Shown piece by piece: positions 35,401 through 44,832 of a stretch of DNA of 64,000 nt (positions within the stretch are counted from its first letter, which is position 1; the number at the start of each line of letters is the position of its first letter). A program made the position numbers and the translations under genes. Origin of the DNA: Phragmites australis (Eukaryota; Streptophyta; Magnoliopsida; Poales; Poaceae); assembly GCF_958298935.1 (NCBI RefSeq), contig NC_084940.1:8400001-8464000 (forward strand), given 5' to 3'. The notes under the pieces were generated by a model. That model saw nothing but the letters and a program-made list of their open reading frames with translations. It was not told where the DNA came from and did not search any database.

Positions 35401-38400
35401 CGTTGAGCCCTACTGCGGCTAGCCGCTGAAGGGGTTGCATTCTGCCTCCCTCAGCATCACCGTCAACTCCGCTTCCAGCTACCGTCGCGGGGGGCTCTGG
35501 ACGGCTTCGCCTCCGTTGAGACACGTCGCGGCTAACCACCGAGGGGGTTGCAGACTGACTCCCTCAACATCTTCGTCGACTCCGCTTTCGGCTACCGTCA
35601 CGGGGGGCTCCAGACAGCACGGCCTCTGTTGAGCCTCACCGCGGCTAACTGTGGAGGGTGTCGCAGACTACCTCCCTCGGCATCGTCGTCGACTCCACTT
35701 CCAGCTACCTTTGCAAGGGGATCCGAACGACTCCACCTCTGTTGAGCCTCGCCACGGCTAAACCCCTGAGGGGGTCACAGACTACCTCCCTCAGCATCAT
35801 CGTCGACTCCACCTCCGGCTACCACCGCGGGGCTCCGACGCGGCTACCCGCTGATGGAGTCGCGACTACGCCCCTAGCCATCGACGCGGCTACCCGCTGA
35901 TGGAGTCGCGACTACGCCCCTAACCATCGACGCGGCTACCCGCTGATGGAGTCGCGACTACCCCCTTCCGCCTCCGGTTCTCGCAACTATGTTTCGGACA
36001 ACCCTGCCTCGGTCGAATCCCATCGGTGTGGTGCTTCGAGTGATGCAACTCCGTCGAGCTACGCTACCGTTGCCTGTAGGGAGCGATACCGATGAGCTTT
36101 GCAACACTTCACTCCTTGTTAAAGACATCTGTGTTACAACGAAAGGGGACGATCCAGGATGGCTTGACTTCAAGCACTGGAGCTGGTTTTACATAATCTG
36201 CTCGCCTCTCGGAACCTCGGAACTGACAAATGAGAGGGTGCTGTTGGGGGAACGCCCCAACTTGGAGATATTTAGACGGTGTGCTATTGTATTACTGTAG
36301 CGATCATAATATCCCTGTTACCACATGGTATGCAAAAAGGTGAAAAATCCAAAATACACTACTATGCACATGATTGTAACATAATATCTTAGAGGCAGGG
36401 TGGTAATTTTCTCTACCCCTTCTCTCTATAAAATAGGCTCTCAAAGGGCAGGGGAGGGGGACCCCAGTTTTTTCCTGATTACGCTATCTCTGCTTTGCTC
36501 CCACTCTCTCCTTCCAACTCACGGTTCATACCTAAGCTTGAGCCTCCTTGTTGGAAGATGCTCTCACTGTACTCTATCTGGGCACGTTTTCGTGCTCCAA
36601 CAGACAGTTACTATTTTGAACATTTCAATACATTTTTCCCTTTATTTTGATCTTTTCTAAGTTGTAACTTCTTTGGTAGCAACAGTCCAAACAAGATCAA
36701 GGCAACCTTAGACTGAGAGATTACTAGTCAATAAGTAAAATATGAAGATGTTAAATTGGTGGTGCTTGAATTTCATGCAATCGTTTCTCGCATGTGTAAA
36801 AGTAAATCTCAAGTAAAAAAGAGAAGCATCTACCTCAAGTTCGCGAATTACAGCAGCTGTTCGCCAACCAGCTTTTGAAGGTCCTCTCAAGTCACTAAAA
36901 AGATGATCACCAAAGTATATCACCTAATACATGGTAAAAATATATATATGAGATGGGAAATTCAAATGATTTTTTCAAAAATATAGAATCGGGACCTGCA
37001 TATTTTAGTGTGAGAGTGAAGACCAGCCCAAGTTATATCTATAGTACCTCTGCGGGTTATTCCAGCATACTATATCAGAATAAGCAAGCAGTCAACAAAC
37101 AGCAGATGAGCCCAAAGAACATGTGAGTATGTGACTACTAGCTTCGACAATGCAGCAGTAAAATCAACTGCCATTTAACATGAAACGCTGAGCGAACATG
37201 GAAAAAAGAGCGAAAACCATATCACTCTAGACAGAAAAGATAAAGTTGAGCGAACATATATAGCAATTGATTGTTCTTTAGGTTCAAAATAACCAACCTC
37301 TGAACCTCTCCACTTTGTGATCTGTAGAAATGATTTCAAACAGCCGTGGTAGTATACTTGATCTGGCAGAAACTTGTCAACTGCGGTAAAAGCTAAGGTA
37401 TCCTTTTGAGTGTCATATATCCTAGAAGTAACCAACAAATGTAATTAGGAATCCAGAATTGGAGTAAACACAACTGTGCCGAATAATATAAAAAAAACTG
37501 GCAGCAATATAGGTCCTTATGCACATGTACTTATTAAGACCTACTTTCCATTAATATTCAAAGTTTGGCAACAGACCTACACAGATGCATCAGTGCAAAA
37601 GGAAAAAGAGCACATTAACACCACTATCTTAGTAAGAAGGATTGAATTAATCTTTTTCTTTAATAACACATAGATGTTCCACAGAACCTGAACGGGTGAT
37701 CTGAGTTATAGAAAGTTGGTTTATTTGCCTGCGCAATCACAACATCAAAGAGCTCCTTCCAGGAATTCCCATCAAAATGCTGGTCCTGCCCAACCAAATT
37801 ATGATCTATCAAGCTGCTAATATGTGAGTGAGAAAAATAATTTGCCGTAACATACTAACATGATACTTCCTATTTAGAATACAGAATTCACCAAGAAAAT
37901 TAATAGAACGACACAAAATAAGCAAAAGTTAAAAGAATGTCATTTGCATAGCATTGCTGTGTCCTCTATAATAGTAGACAAGAAATAGTCAAGTAGAATA
38001 CAACAATGTCATGTGCGGAATCACCTACCGTTGCAAGAAAGGGAAGGAGGTGTCAGCTGAGAAGTCGGATTAGCAATAGAGATAGTTTTGGAAGAAAATA
38101 AAGTAGAGTTGGAAGTTAAGGCTAGTTAGAGATAAGTTAGGAAAGTTTGAGGAGATAGAGTTGGTTTAGAGATTGAGTTGGAATTGGATTAGAATGAATT
38201 GTTAGGCCTGGGCTCTATAAATAAGGAGCAGCAGGCAACCTTTGAAGTTAAGCAATACAACAAATATTTCTCATCTCTTACTATTCCTCATCTCCCTACT
38301 GCCGGCATCTCATCCCCTTGCTGCAAACGGCATCAACACCACCACCACGGGACGGAAGCCAGCCAAAGATCGCCCGGAGACCTCCCCCACCTATCCTCTT

Positions 38401-41400
38401 CAGTCGCTCCTCCACGGGCATGACAACTTGGTATCAGAGACCATGTCTTCTGGTGCTGAGAACAAGCAGTTCAAGGCGCTCCTCACCTCGCAAGACGAGT
38501 TGCTACGGAAGGAATTTCAGGACAGCTTCACCACCGGCAACAGCACGTTGGGCGATATCAAGACCACAGTGACGGATGTCAAGCACGGTGATGGGCCTCA
38601 TGGATCGCATGACGGCCATGGAAAAACTCAAGGGAAAATGGTGGTGCCCCGATCACAATTGATTCTGTTTTATCGGCGACTAACCAGATGCAGGTCCCAC
38701 TGGTGCCTTCTCCCTTGTTGAGCGGCGCAAGTATCCTATAGACTGACGGTAAGACTCGCTCTACCCCGTCGGTCATCAACTCAGCGCTTTCCCTCGGTAG
38801 CAACCCCCATCAGACCGACAACAAGCTGACCGACAATAGGCTGGAGACGGGCAGCGACAATACAAGAGCGGTGCCGCACTTTTTCAAATTGGAGTTTTCG
38901 CGCTATGACGGCAAGGACAACCCCTTGCCCTAGTTGACCAGGTGCGAACAATTTTTTCACGGGCAGAAGACGGAGGAGCAGCACAAGGTCTGGCCGGCAT
39001 CGTACCATATGGATGACAATGCACACCATTGGTACTTCCACCTCGAACGCAGCCGGGGCGAGCCGTCATGGGACGAGTTCAAGACCCTCTGCAATACTCT
39101 CTTCGGGCCATCCATCTGCAGCAACCCGTTTGGCAAGCTTCATCATCTTCGCCAAACTTGCAAGGTGGAGGATTATCAGAGTCGCTTTTTGGCGTTGCTG
39201 AGCCGAGCCAACCCTATGATAGAACAACAGGAGCACCAGCTGTTCACCTTCGACCTCGCAGAGGATCTTCGGGTGGATGTCGAGCTTCAGGACCCATGCG
39301 ACCTGGAGGAGGCCATGAGCCTAGCCCGCGCCTACGAGAAGAAGGCAACACACGTCACTCGATACAACGGGGGTCGCGCCAATTTGCATCTCAGCGCTCG
39401 ACGACCACGACGCCGCAAGCCGTAGCCCACCTAACGCAAGGGCCAGCAGTGACCGCACTATCCGACTCGGCTGTCGGTTGCCAAGTTCGCCATCTGTCGC
39501 AATCGGAGATGGCGGAGCACTGACGCCAAGGCCTTTGTTTTAATTGCGACAAAAAATTTGTTCATGGCCATCGGTGCGCCCATCTATTCTTCGTCGAGTA
39601 TGACAACACACCGACCGACGATGTAGACTTGGGCGCTATAGAGGATGGTCCAGCCGAGCCACAGATTTCATTGTACGCCGTGGCCGACATCCAACAGTCC
39701 GTCTCAGTGCTGGTGGGTGGCATGGCGCTGCTAGTATTGGTGGACTCATCATCGTCGCTTAACTTCATCTGGGAGGACCTCGCGCTCAGTCTCGTCATCC
39801 CTCTCCAGCCTGCCCGGACAGGCCTTCGCGTGATGGTGGCCAATGGGGATTACCTCACCACGTTGGGTGTCTACAAGGGCCTGACCATCGCCATTGACCA
39901 AGAAGAGTTCGCCCTGGAGTGCACGCGGTTCCTTTGGGCGGCTACGACATCATCCTCAGCACGTAATGGCTACATATGCTCGGCCTCATCCTTTGGGACT
40001 TCGCCTGCCTAACCATGTCTTGTCGTCTACAGGGTCGTGCTGTCACGTGGCATGGAGTGACAGCGCCAAGCGACCCCAGGCTTTATGCAACCGATGCTCA
40101 GGATGACCTCCTACAACGTCGGCTACAAGAGTTCCAAGGTTTGTTCGACGAACCCCGCGGCCTCCCCCAGCTCGCACCCACGACCACCGCATCCACCAGG
40201 CGCAGGGCGCACAACTTGTGGCGGTACGGCCATACCGCTACCCTAAGCTACAGAAAGACGAGTTAGAACGACAATGCGCCGACATGCTCGCACAAGGCAC
40301 CATCCGCCTGAGCACGTCCACGTTCTCTTCTCAAGTGCTGTTGGCAAAGAAGCATGACGGCTCGTGGCGATTCTTCGTCAACTACCGCGCCCTCGATACC
40401 CTCACCGTCAAGGATAAGTTCCTGATTCCGGTGGTCGAAGAACTCGCCGAGCTACATGACACGCAAAATTTCACCAAGCTCGATCTACGTTCGAGATATC
40501 ATCGAGTCCGCATGAATGCCGCATGAATGTCTATATGAAATCTAGAAACAAAGGAGAGATGTATATGCAAAAGATTTGCTTTTAGTATCAAGAATATGTG
40601 ACAAGGCAGCACAAGGAGTTGCATGTGCCCAGTTACTACAACTGTCCCTTGCGAATAGTGTGACAGCGACTAAATATGAATTTCTGTTAATAAAAATAGG
40701 ATATAGAAGGTCATGTCAGACCTCAACAAGTATAAAAAGGTTATATTAAATATGTGTGTGCTATTCTTGGGCCAGATCAAGATCTAGTTTGGCTTAAAGT
40801 CTAGTTTTTGAATGCTAAACGGTCTGGACAAAAGCATACAAGCAGATTTAAATGTAGAAAGAACCTCTAGCAAATAACGCATCCCTCCATCTACAAAGTA
40901 GAAAGGTGAATTTGTCAGAAGAAATAGCTTTTTTCCCTTCTCTCTTAGCATCTTTAAGAAACGGAACACCTGGCTCTGCAGGTCACAGATGAGGTGACAG
41001 TCTTAGAGTTATATGTCAGAAGGAATGCCAGAAGACAAGAAGCAATATCTGGTTAAACTATTGATATATGAGACTTAAGGGGCAAAGGCAATATGCCAAC
41101 AAGAATAAGGAAAAGCAGTGCCGCCTACTTTTTTTATCAGAAATTTATGAGGCTCAGAAAGGATTTTCCTGTGAATTAAACCACTTCTGTGGACATGCTG
41201 AATCGATTTGTTTACATCCTCATATACATAAGAGGCATCAAACTCCAGCTTGGCATCTACAAAGTGCTGAACAATATCAGCAATGAGACATGCCTGTGAA
41301 GAAATGAACATCTCATGGTCAGAAAGTATTATGGAAAAAGCCAGTCTAGTTGTGTGATATGATCTCACAGTAATCAGTTAAATTAAAAATAGTGCATGAT

Positions 41401-43042
41401 ACTACAATTAAGTATATAATAACTCTGAAACTATGTGATACAACATATGGTCTAAAAGTACAAACTCTCTCTCCGCAAGGGAGGTGAGAACTACATGCAC
41501 AATTAGATACCCTTGAAGAACGATCAAATACACATAAAAATTTATGTATAAATATTAAACAGATAAAATCTATATAACCCACGAACACAGCATTAACCAA
41601 ATTGGGTGATATTATGGTGCTCTAGTTGACATATCTATAAGGCAATCAATAGTTTACTATTTTGTAAGTACATAGCTGCTGCGTGAAAAGAAGGGAATAG
41701 AACTAAGGCTCGGATCAATTAAAAGTACCTCACTAAAACAGAAGACATCCATCAGCCCAACAAGTTGACGAGCTTGATCTCTGCCAATATGCCGTGTGCC
41801 GTAGAGCTCTTTTATCTCACTCAAACTCAGCTGATTAACAAGCATTCAGTTAAGAACTCATATTCATAGGATGTCAATAGACATAGTTTACATAATGTAA
41901 TTTATTGTAGGAGAATACAAAGAAGCATAAAAATTCTCAAGAACAGTCAATACGCATAATCTATGTTCAGATGTTGACATTTAACTAAATAAAATGGTCG
42001 AATTTTGAATTCAAGAATACAAGGCAATCAATTACAAACAGAATAATCACACGTGAGAACCTACATATTCACATAGGGATACCCCAAAGACAGGTAATAC
42101 GGAAACCAATTAACATTCAGTACTTACAAACTTCTAAATATAATATGTAAAGGAACTAAAGTATGCATGAGCAGGTTTTGCAAGTTGGATGCGACCGTTT
42201 GAGGAAAAAGGAGAAAATGATAAAGTAGTTTGTGTCTTACCTTTCGCCGCCCAAAGAAGCAACCATCTGATTCAATAGAGCCGAAAAAATCAAGCTTCAG
42301 AAGGCACCCTTTTAGTTTGTCATAGTAAAGGCCCCTGATGGGGAAGGTGCCATCGTACTCGTACTGCAAGCAACTCTCTGGATACTTCAACTGCATGAAA
42401 CATCACCTCCGCTCACAACCCACAAAAGCACCATTCATCATGCATGCAACTCATTAAAGAGACCAACCAAACCTCATTAACTAAGTGCTTCTTGGCAAGA
42501 TCATAGATCAAGCACTGCAGGTGTTCGGAGTAGTGCGACAGCGTGTAGTCATAGTCGAAGCCGTAGACTTGCAGGTCATCCAGCTTGACGTTCTTGTTCA
42601 CGTAAATGCCTGAAACTACCAACGTCAAGAACCGATCTTTGACACTCCAGAGCAAGAAGAACGGATAGGGAAGTGAACGTGAGGATGCCAATCCAAACCT
42701 TGCGGGTTCATCTTGGGCATGTCCTTTATGGCGACGGGGATGTTGAGGTAGTTGCGCTTGGCGTCCTCGAACTCGCGGCGGATGCGCTCAATCTCGTCCT
42801 CGCCGGCGCCGGACCGCAGCGTCGTGGAGAGCGAGCACAGCGCGCGGAGACCTGCGGAACCACCCCCAACCAAGAAAGAAGAAGCGGTCAGCCTCGGCCC
42901 AAGCCCGCAGCGGCATTGCGTCGAACGGCTTGCAGGCAACTGACGTCGAACCTCGCAAGGACCGCGGCGCCGTCCTGGACAGCGCCGCAGAGAAGTGGAC
43001 GAAGCGGGCGAGGAGGCGGGGCCGCGCCGCCGTCGCTGCCAT
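29453..43042 (-). CDS. HAD-superfamily 5'-nucleotidase (cytosolic purine IMP/GMP type), 13 exons, 538 aa
   Basis: The family (HAD subfamily IG) dephosphorylates purine 5'-monophosphates to nucleosides. Exons on the minus strand: 42952-43042, 42699-42851, 42473-42609, 42241-42390, 41729-41830, 41129-41293, 40865-40975, 37688-37785, 37298-37421, 36834-36923, 30660-30704, 29781-30101, 29453-29482. All introns are GT-AG and the coding length is exactly 1617 nt. HAD motif I is GFDYDYT (nucleophile D100, acid/base D102), motif II LFLLTNSP (T287), motif III HGCLKS (K365), motif IV IYFGDHLFSD (D383, D388): all catalytic residues are present. The N-terminus (MAATAARPRLLARFVHFSAA) is Arg/Ala-rich and lacks acids, so it may be an organelle transit peptide; this is inference. 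The last exon encodes only VPASLFSAS. Two introns are swollen by a satellite array plus LTRs (6.1 kb) and by an antisense gypsy fragment (3.1 kb). Confidence 0.95.
30863..34053. repeat. tandem array, unit about 113 bp, about 28 copies (block 1)
   Basis: The word GGCTAACCGCTGAGGGGGTT recurs at 30863, 30976, 31089, 31203 and 31316, i.e. every 113-114 bp, and continues to about 34020. Each unit also carries CTCCCTCAGCATCG, GACTCCGCTTCCGGCTACC, GGGGGCTCCGGACGGCTCC and CCTCCGTTGAGCCTC. Units differ by many point changes and a few small deletions (one near 32540). 113 is not a multiple of three and no frame runs through, so the array is non-coding. Confidence 0.95.
34059..35345. mobile_element. solo LTR (1287 bp) inserted in the satellite array
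   Basis: Starts TATCGGAGGATG (a changed TGTCGG) and ends CACGTCACCGACA. It is flanked on both sides by ACCGT (34054-34058 and 35346-35350), and joining the flanks restores the array text CATCACCGTCGACTCCGC. TG...CA-type inverted ends plus an exact 5-bp target duplication define a solo LTR made by recombination between the LTRs of a retrotransposon. Internally it has a TATA-like CTATAAATG (34271-34279) and a 75-bp tandem repeat at 34900-35260. Confidence 0.9.
34900..35260. repeat. tandem repeat of about 75 bp inside the solo LTR
   Basis: Four to five units with the words CCTCGGGGAACTCGGGTACT, CGGGGA(C/T)CACTGTTCATGGC and CCGAGC(A/G)(C/T)CCTCTCCCGGAAC at 35022, 35099 and 35175 and more weakly at 34950. 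Because the period is about a multiple of three and stops are rare, long spurious frames occur on both strands here. Confidence 0.85.
35351..35835. repeat. 113-bp tandem array, block 2 (about four copies)
   Basis: Continues block 1 after the solo LTR with the same unit and orientation (GCGGCTAACCACCGAGGGGG, CTCCCTCAACATC, GGGGGGCTCCAGACAGC). It ends where the 46-bp array starts. Confidence 0.9.
35836..35975. repeat. 46-bp short tandem array derived from the 113-bp unit
   Basis: Nearly three near-identical copies of a 46-bp unit starting CGACGCGGCTACCCGCTGAT and ending CGCCCCTAGCCAT. Its words (CGCGGCTA-CC-GCTGA-G, GCGACTACG, CATCGACG) look like the 113-bp unit with an internal deletion. Confidence 0.85.
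36242..36602 (+). mobile_element. LTR, 361 bp, with TATA box
   Basis: Begins TGTTGGGGGAACGCC and ends TGCTCCAACA. A TATA-like CTCTCTATAAAATAGG lies near 36421-36436. A purine-rich tract (AAATGAGAGGGTGC) ends at 36241, as expected for a polypurine tract before a 3' LTR. Flanking 5-mers (GGTGC and GACAG) differ, so it is not a clean solo LTR. No matching 5' LTR was found left of the array. Confidence 0.75.
38007..40525 (+). mobile_element. 5' part of a Ty3/gypsy retrotransposon: LTR, PBS, gag, PR, partial RT
   Basis: The LTR 38007-38425 begins TGTCATG and ends CATGACA (perfect 7-bp inverted ends) with TATA CTCTATAAATAAGG at 38212-38225. The tRNA-iMet-type primer binding site TGGTATCAGAG follows at 38429. 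A gag frame starts at the ATG at 38443 but has an in-frame TAG near 38931; the capsid-like part is 38934-39425 (PSWDEFKTLCNTLFG; DLEEAMSLARAYE). The protease-like part near 39690-39775 has LVLVDSSSSLNFI, where families normally have D-S/T-G, so it looks dead. Reverse transcriptase starts at about 40215 (VLLAKKHDGSWRFFVNYRAL) and stops abruptly after KLDLRSRYHRVRM at about 40520. There is no 3' half or 3' LTR. It is antisense to the host gene. Confidence 0.85.
38429..38439 (+). other. retrotransposon primer binding site (initiator tRNA-Met type)
   Basis: TGGTATCAGAG, three bases after the LTR end. This word is complementary to the 3' end of plant initiator tRNA-Met apart from the usual final bases. 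Confidence 0.8.
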
Positions 43043-43155
43043 CGGCCGGTCTCGATTGGTCGCCGGGCGCCGGCAAGAGGGGGAGAGGAGAAGGCGGGAG
43101 ACGTCTGTTTTTTTAATCTTTTTCCTAGGGGCGACGACGGAAAACGATGCGGGAA

Positions 43156-43343
43156 GTAGACATGGCAACGGGTGAACAGGGCTCGCGCGGGCGCTGGGTG
43201 GGCAAGGATTCGATGACACCCACGGGTAAAAAACAGATCCGACCCGATGCGATAGTTTTGTGGGACTATTTTTCCATCTAAACCCACCCTTATTAGATCT
43301 GAAACCAGCGGGAACCGACCCGATAAGAAAATTGCCATCCCTA
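43156..43343. mobile_element. hAT-like MITE, 188 bp, in the 5' flank of the 5'-nucleotidase gene
   Basis: The left end is GTAGACATGGCAACGGG; the right end AATTGCCATCCCTA is the complement of TAGGGATGGCAATT. Flanks are TGCGGGAA (43148-43155) and TGCGGGAG (43344-43351), an 8-bp duplication with one change, as hAT transposases make. TAGGGATGGCAA ends are common in grass non-autonomous hAT elements. It lies 114 bp upstream of the start codon, so in the leader or core promoter. Confidence 0.8.
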
Positions 43344-43426
43344 TGCGGGAGAAAGCTGCTACGACAGACGGGCGGCACAACGTGTAGCATCACTGACGTG
43401 CGGGCCCAGATGTACTGCCGGTGCCA

Positions 43427-43757
43427 GCAGGCCTGTAGATTTTTAAAATAATATTCATTTAATAGAAATTTACAAAAATATTATATATTTTTTAAAAATA
43501 TTATATATTTTTTAAAATTACAAAAATAGTATATATCAGCAAATCATTTGTTGACATGTCACTATCGACAATTAGTATGTCAACCGGTGACGAGACAAAG
43601 GTGGAGAATCTGTCTACATAAAGCACGTATTGGCAAATTAATTATCCGTAATTTGCCGACAGGTGCAGAATACTATTTTTATAATTTTGAAAATATATAA
43701 TATTTTTGTAATTTTTCATTAAATTAATATTTGTTTTTAAAAAATTCGTAGGCCTGC
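43427..43757. mobile_element. foldback MITE-like element with inverted repeats of about 110 bp
   Basis: The left end GCAGGCCTGTAGATTTTTAA matches the complement of the right end (GCAGGCCTACGAATTTTTTA). The arms continue through AAATTTACAAAAATATTATA and AATTACAAAAATAGTAT. The centre has the words GTTGACATGTCACTATCGAC and AATTTGCCGACAGGTGC. No ORF and no clear target duplication. Confidence 0.75.
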
Positions 43758-43769
43758 CACGAGGTCATA

Positions 43770-44622
43770 GGTTGCTAGGGCCTCTTTCTTGCGCGCCGAG
43801 GAGCCGAAGTGGGCCGGAGCGCACTCTGCTACCAGCCCCAACCAACGGCGGCCCGGCCTGGCACGACAGGCGCGGCGAACGGGCGGGATTGCTCAAACCA
43901 AACGTGCACGTCCACCTGCCCGCTTGGCAATGCGCCCGGCTCCTCGGCGGCGGGCGGGAGGGGGCGGCGCCGAAGCCCAGGAGCCGCGTGCCTTTCCAAG
44001 CCCCGAGCGATTTGGTCTCGCCCGCCCGGCGACCAGCTACTGTTAGCCGACCTTCACCGTGCTCGTGCACGTACGACTTCGTCGGATTTGGTGGGCAACG
44101 TTCTGAGGTTGAGGCTTTCCCTTTAGACCTCCATTGTTTTCCCCACCATGGTGCATCAGCGCTAGGCGGCGGCGGCTGCCTGCCTCCCCGGTTTTGAGTC
44201 CAAGCTCGTGGCTGAACAACGTCACCCGGCCGTACCCGTGCGTGCACGTACCTCCAATTCTGCGATTAGCACGACGGACTCGCTGTACGCAGCCAAGGCT
44301 CGAGTCAGATGCCATATGTGCCAGCTCTTCTGATAGAGAAAAACGTATCCCGATGATGTGGTGATCGATCTACTAGGCGCATCCCCGATGAAAGCAACGG
44401 AGCGGGGCATGCAATGCACCTGGCATCGGGAGCAGTGTGCAGGTGTCTCGCTGCTGCGAGCATAAGGGCATTGAAGATCTTCGTAGGACTCGGGAGGAGG
44501 TATCGAGCTGCGTGGAGTGCATGCATGCCTCCATGTTTCGCAGTGTGCGGCGCTGGACTGGACACTGGACATGGCGTCGACCGGTGTGTTCAGAAAAGAA
44601 AGCCACCTGCCTAGTTCACTAA
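43770..44622. other. GC-rich intergenic, no supported gene
   Basis: Overlapping frames on both strands, none with a domain, splice pattern or codon signal. It looks like a GC-rich 5'-flank region or old TE sequence. Confidence 0.45.
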
Positions 44623-44832
44623 GGGAGTATTTGGTTCGAGGAACATATAGGATATGGTGATTTATCGTGGAATCATTTTATGAATTTTGGTGGGATAATC
44701 TTATCCTTCATATATAAACTAAATACGTGCAGATAAGTAGTGATAGATCAACTCATTTTATTTCTCAAACTAAATAAATAAGTTAGGCTCGTATGATCCA
44801 TCGCCATCTCACTGCTCAAACCAAATACCCCA
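44623..44832. mobile_element. MITE, about 210 bp, with 17-bp terminal inverted repeats
   Basis: The left end GGGAGTATTTGGTTCGAG and the right end CTCAAACCAAATACCCCA are inverted repeats with few mismatches. TAA (44620-44622) and TTA (44833-44835) flank it, suggestive of a Tourist/PIF-Harbinger TWA target but not an exact duplication. Confidence 0.7.

Larger units (their letters stand above)
30705..36833 (-). other. 6.1-kb satellite- and LTR-bearing intron of the 5'-nucleotidase gene
   Basis: Separates the exon encoding VIYFGDHLFSDLRGPSKAGW (36834-36923) from the 15-codon exon at 30660-30704. It holds the 113-bp array in two blocks, a solo LTR, a 46-bp short array and a second LTR; only about 150 bp at the array-proximal end and about 230 bp at the other end look like ordinary intron. 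Both splice sites are intact. Confidence 0.9.
37786..40864 (-). other. 3.1-kb intron of the 5'-nucleotidase gene with nested gypsy element
   Basis: Separates the exons at 37688-37785 and 40865-40975. About 2.5 kb of it is the Ty3/gypsy fragment at 38007-40525; the rest is ordinary AT-rich intron. Splice sites are intact and in phase. Confidence 0.9.

Noticed and set aside
34672..35429. Long overlapping open frames on both strands (up to 177 aa) with repeated GTRVLGDH/SSGNSGTRG-like text
   Set aside because: They lie in a tandem repeat of about 75 bp inside a solo LTR. Several frames are open at once because the period is near a multiple of three, so these are repeat artefacts rather than proteins.
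30863..35975. CRISPR-like or protein-coding interpretation of the regular repeats
   Set aside because: The units are contiguous 113-bp monomers with no spacer/repeat structure, the setting is a plant intron, and no frame is maintained.
42673..43116. Plus-strand frames over the first 5'-nucleotidase exons
   Set aside because: They lie antisense to exons that join in perfect phase; the GC-rich exons simply lack stops on the other strand.
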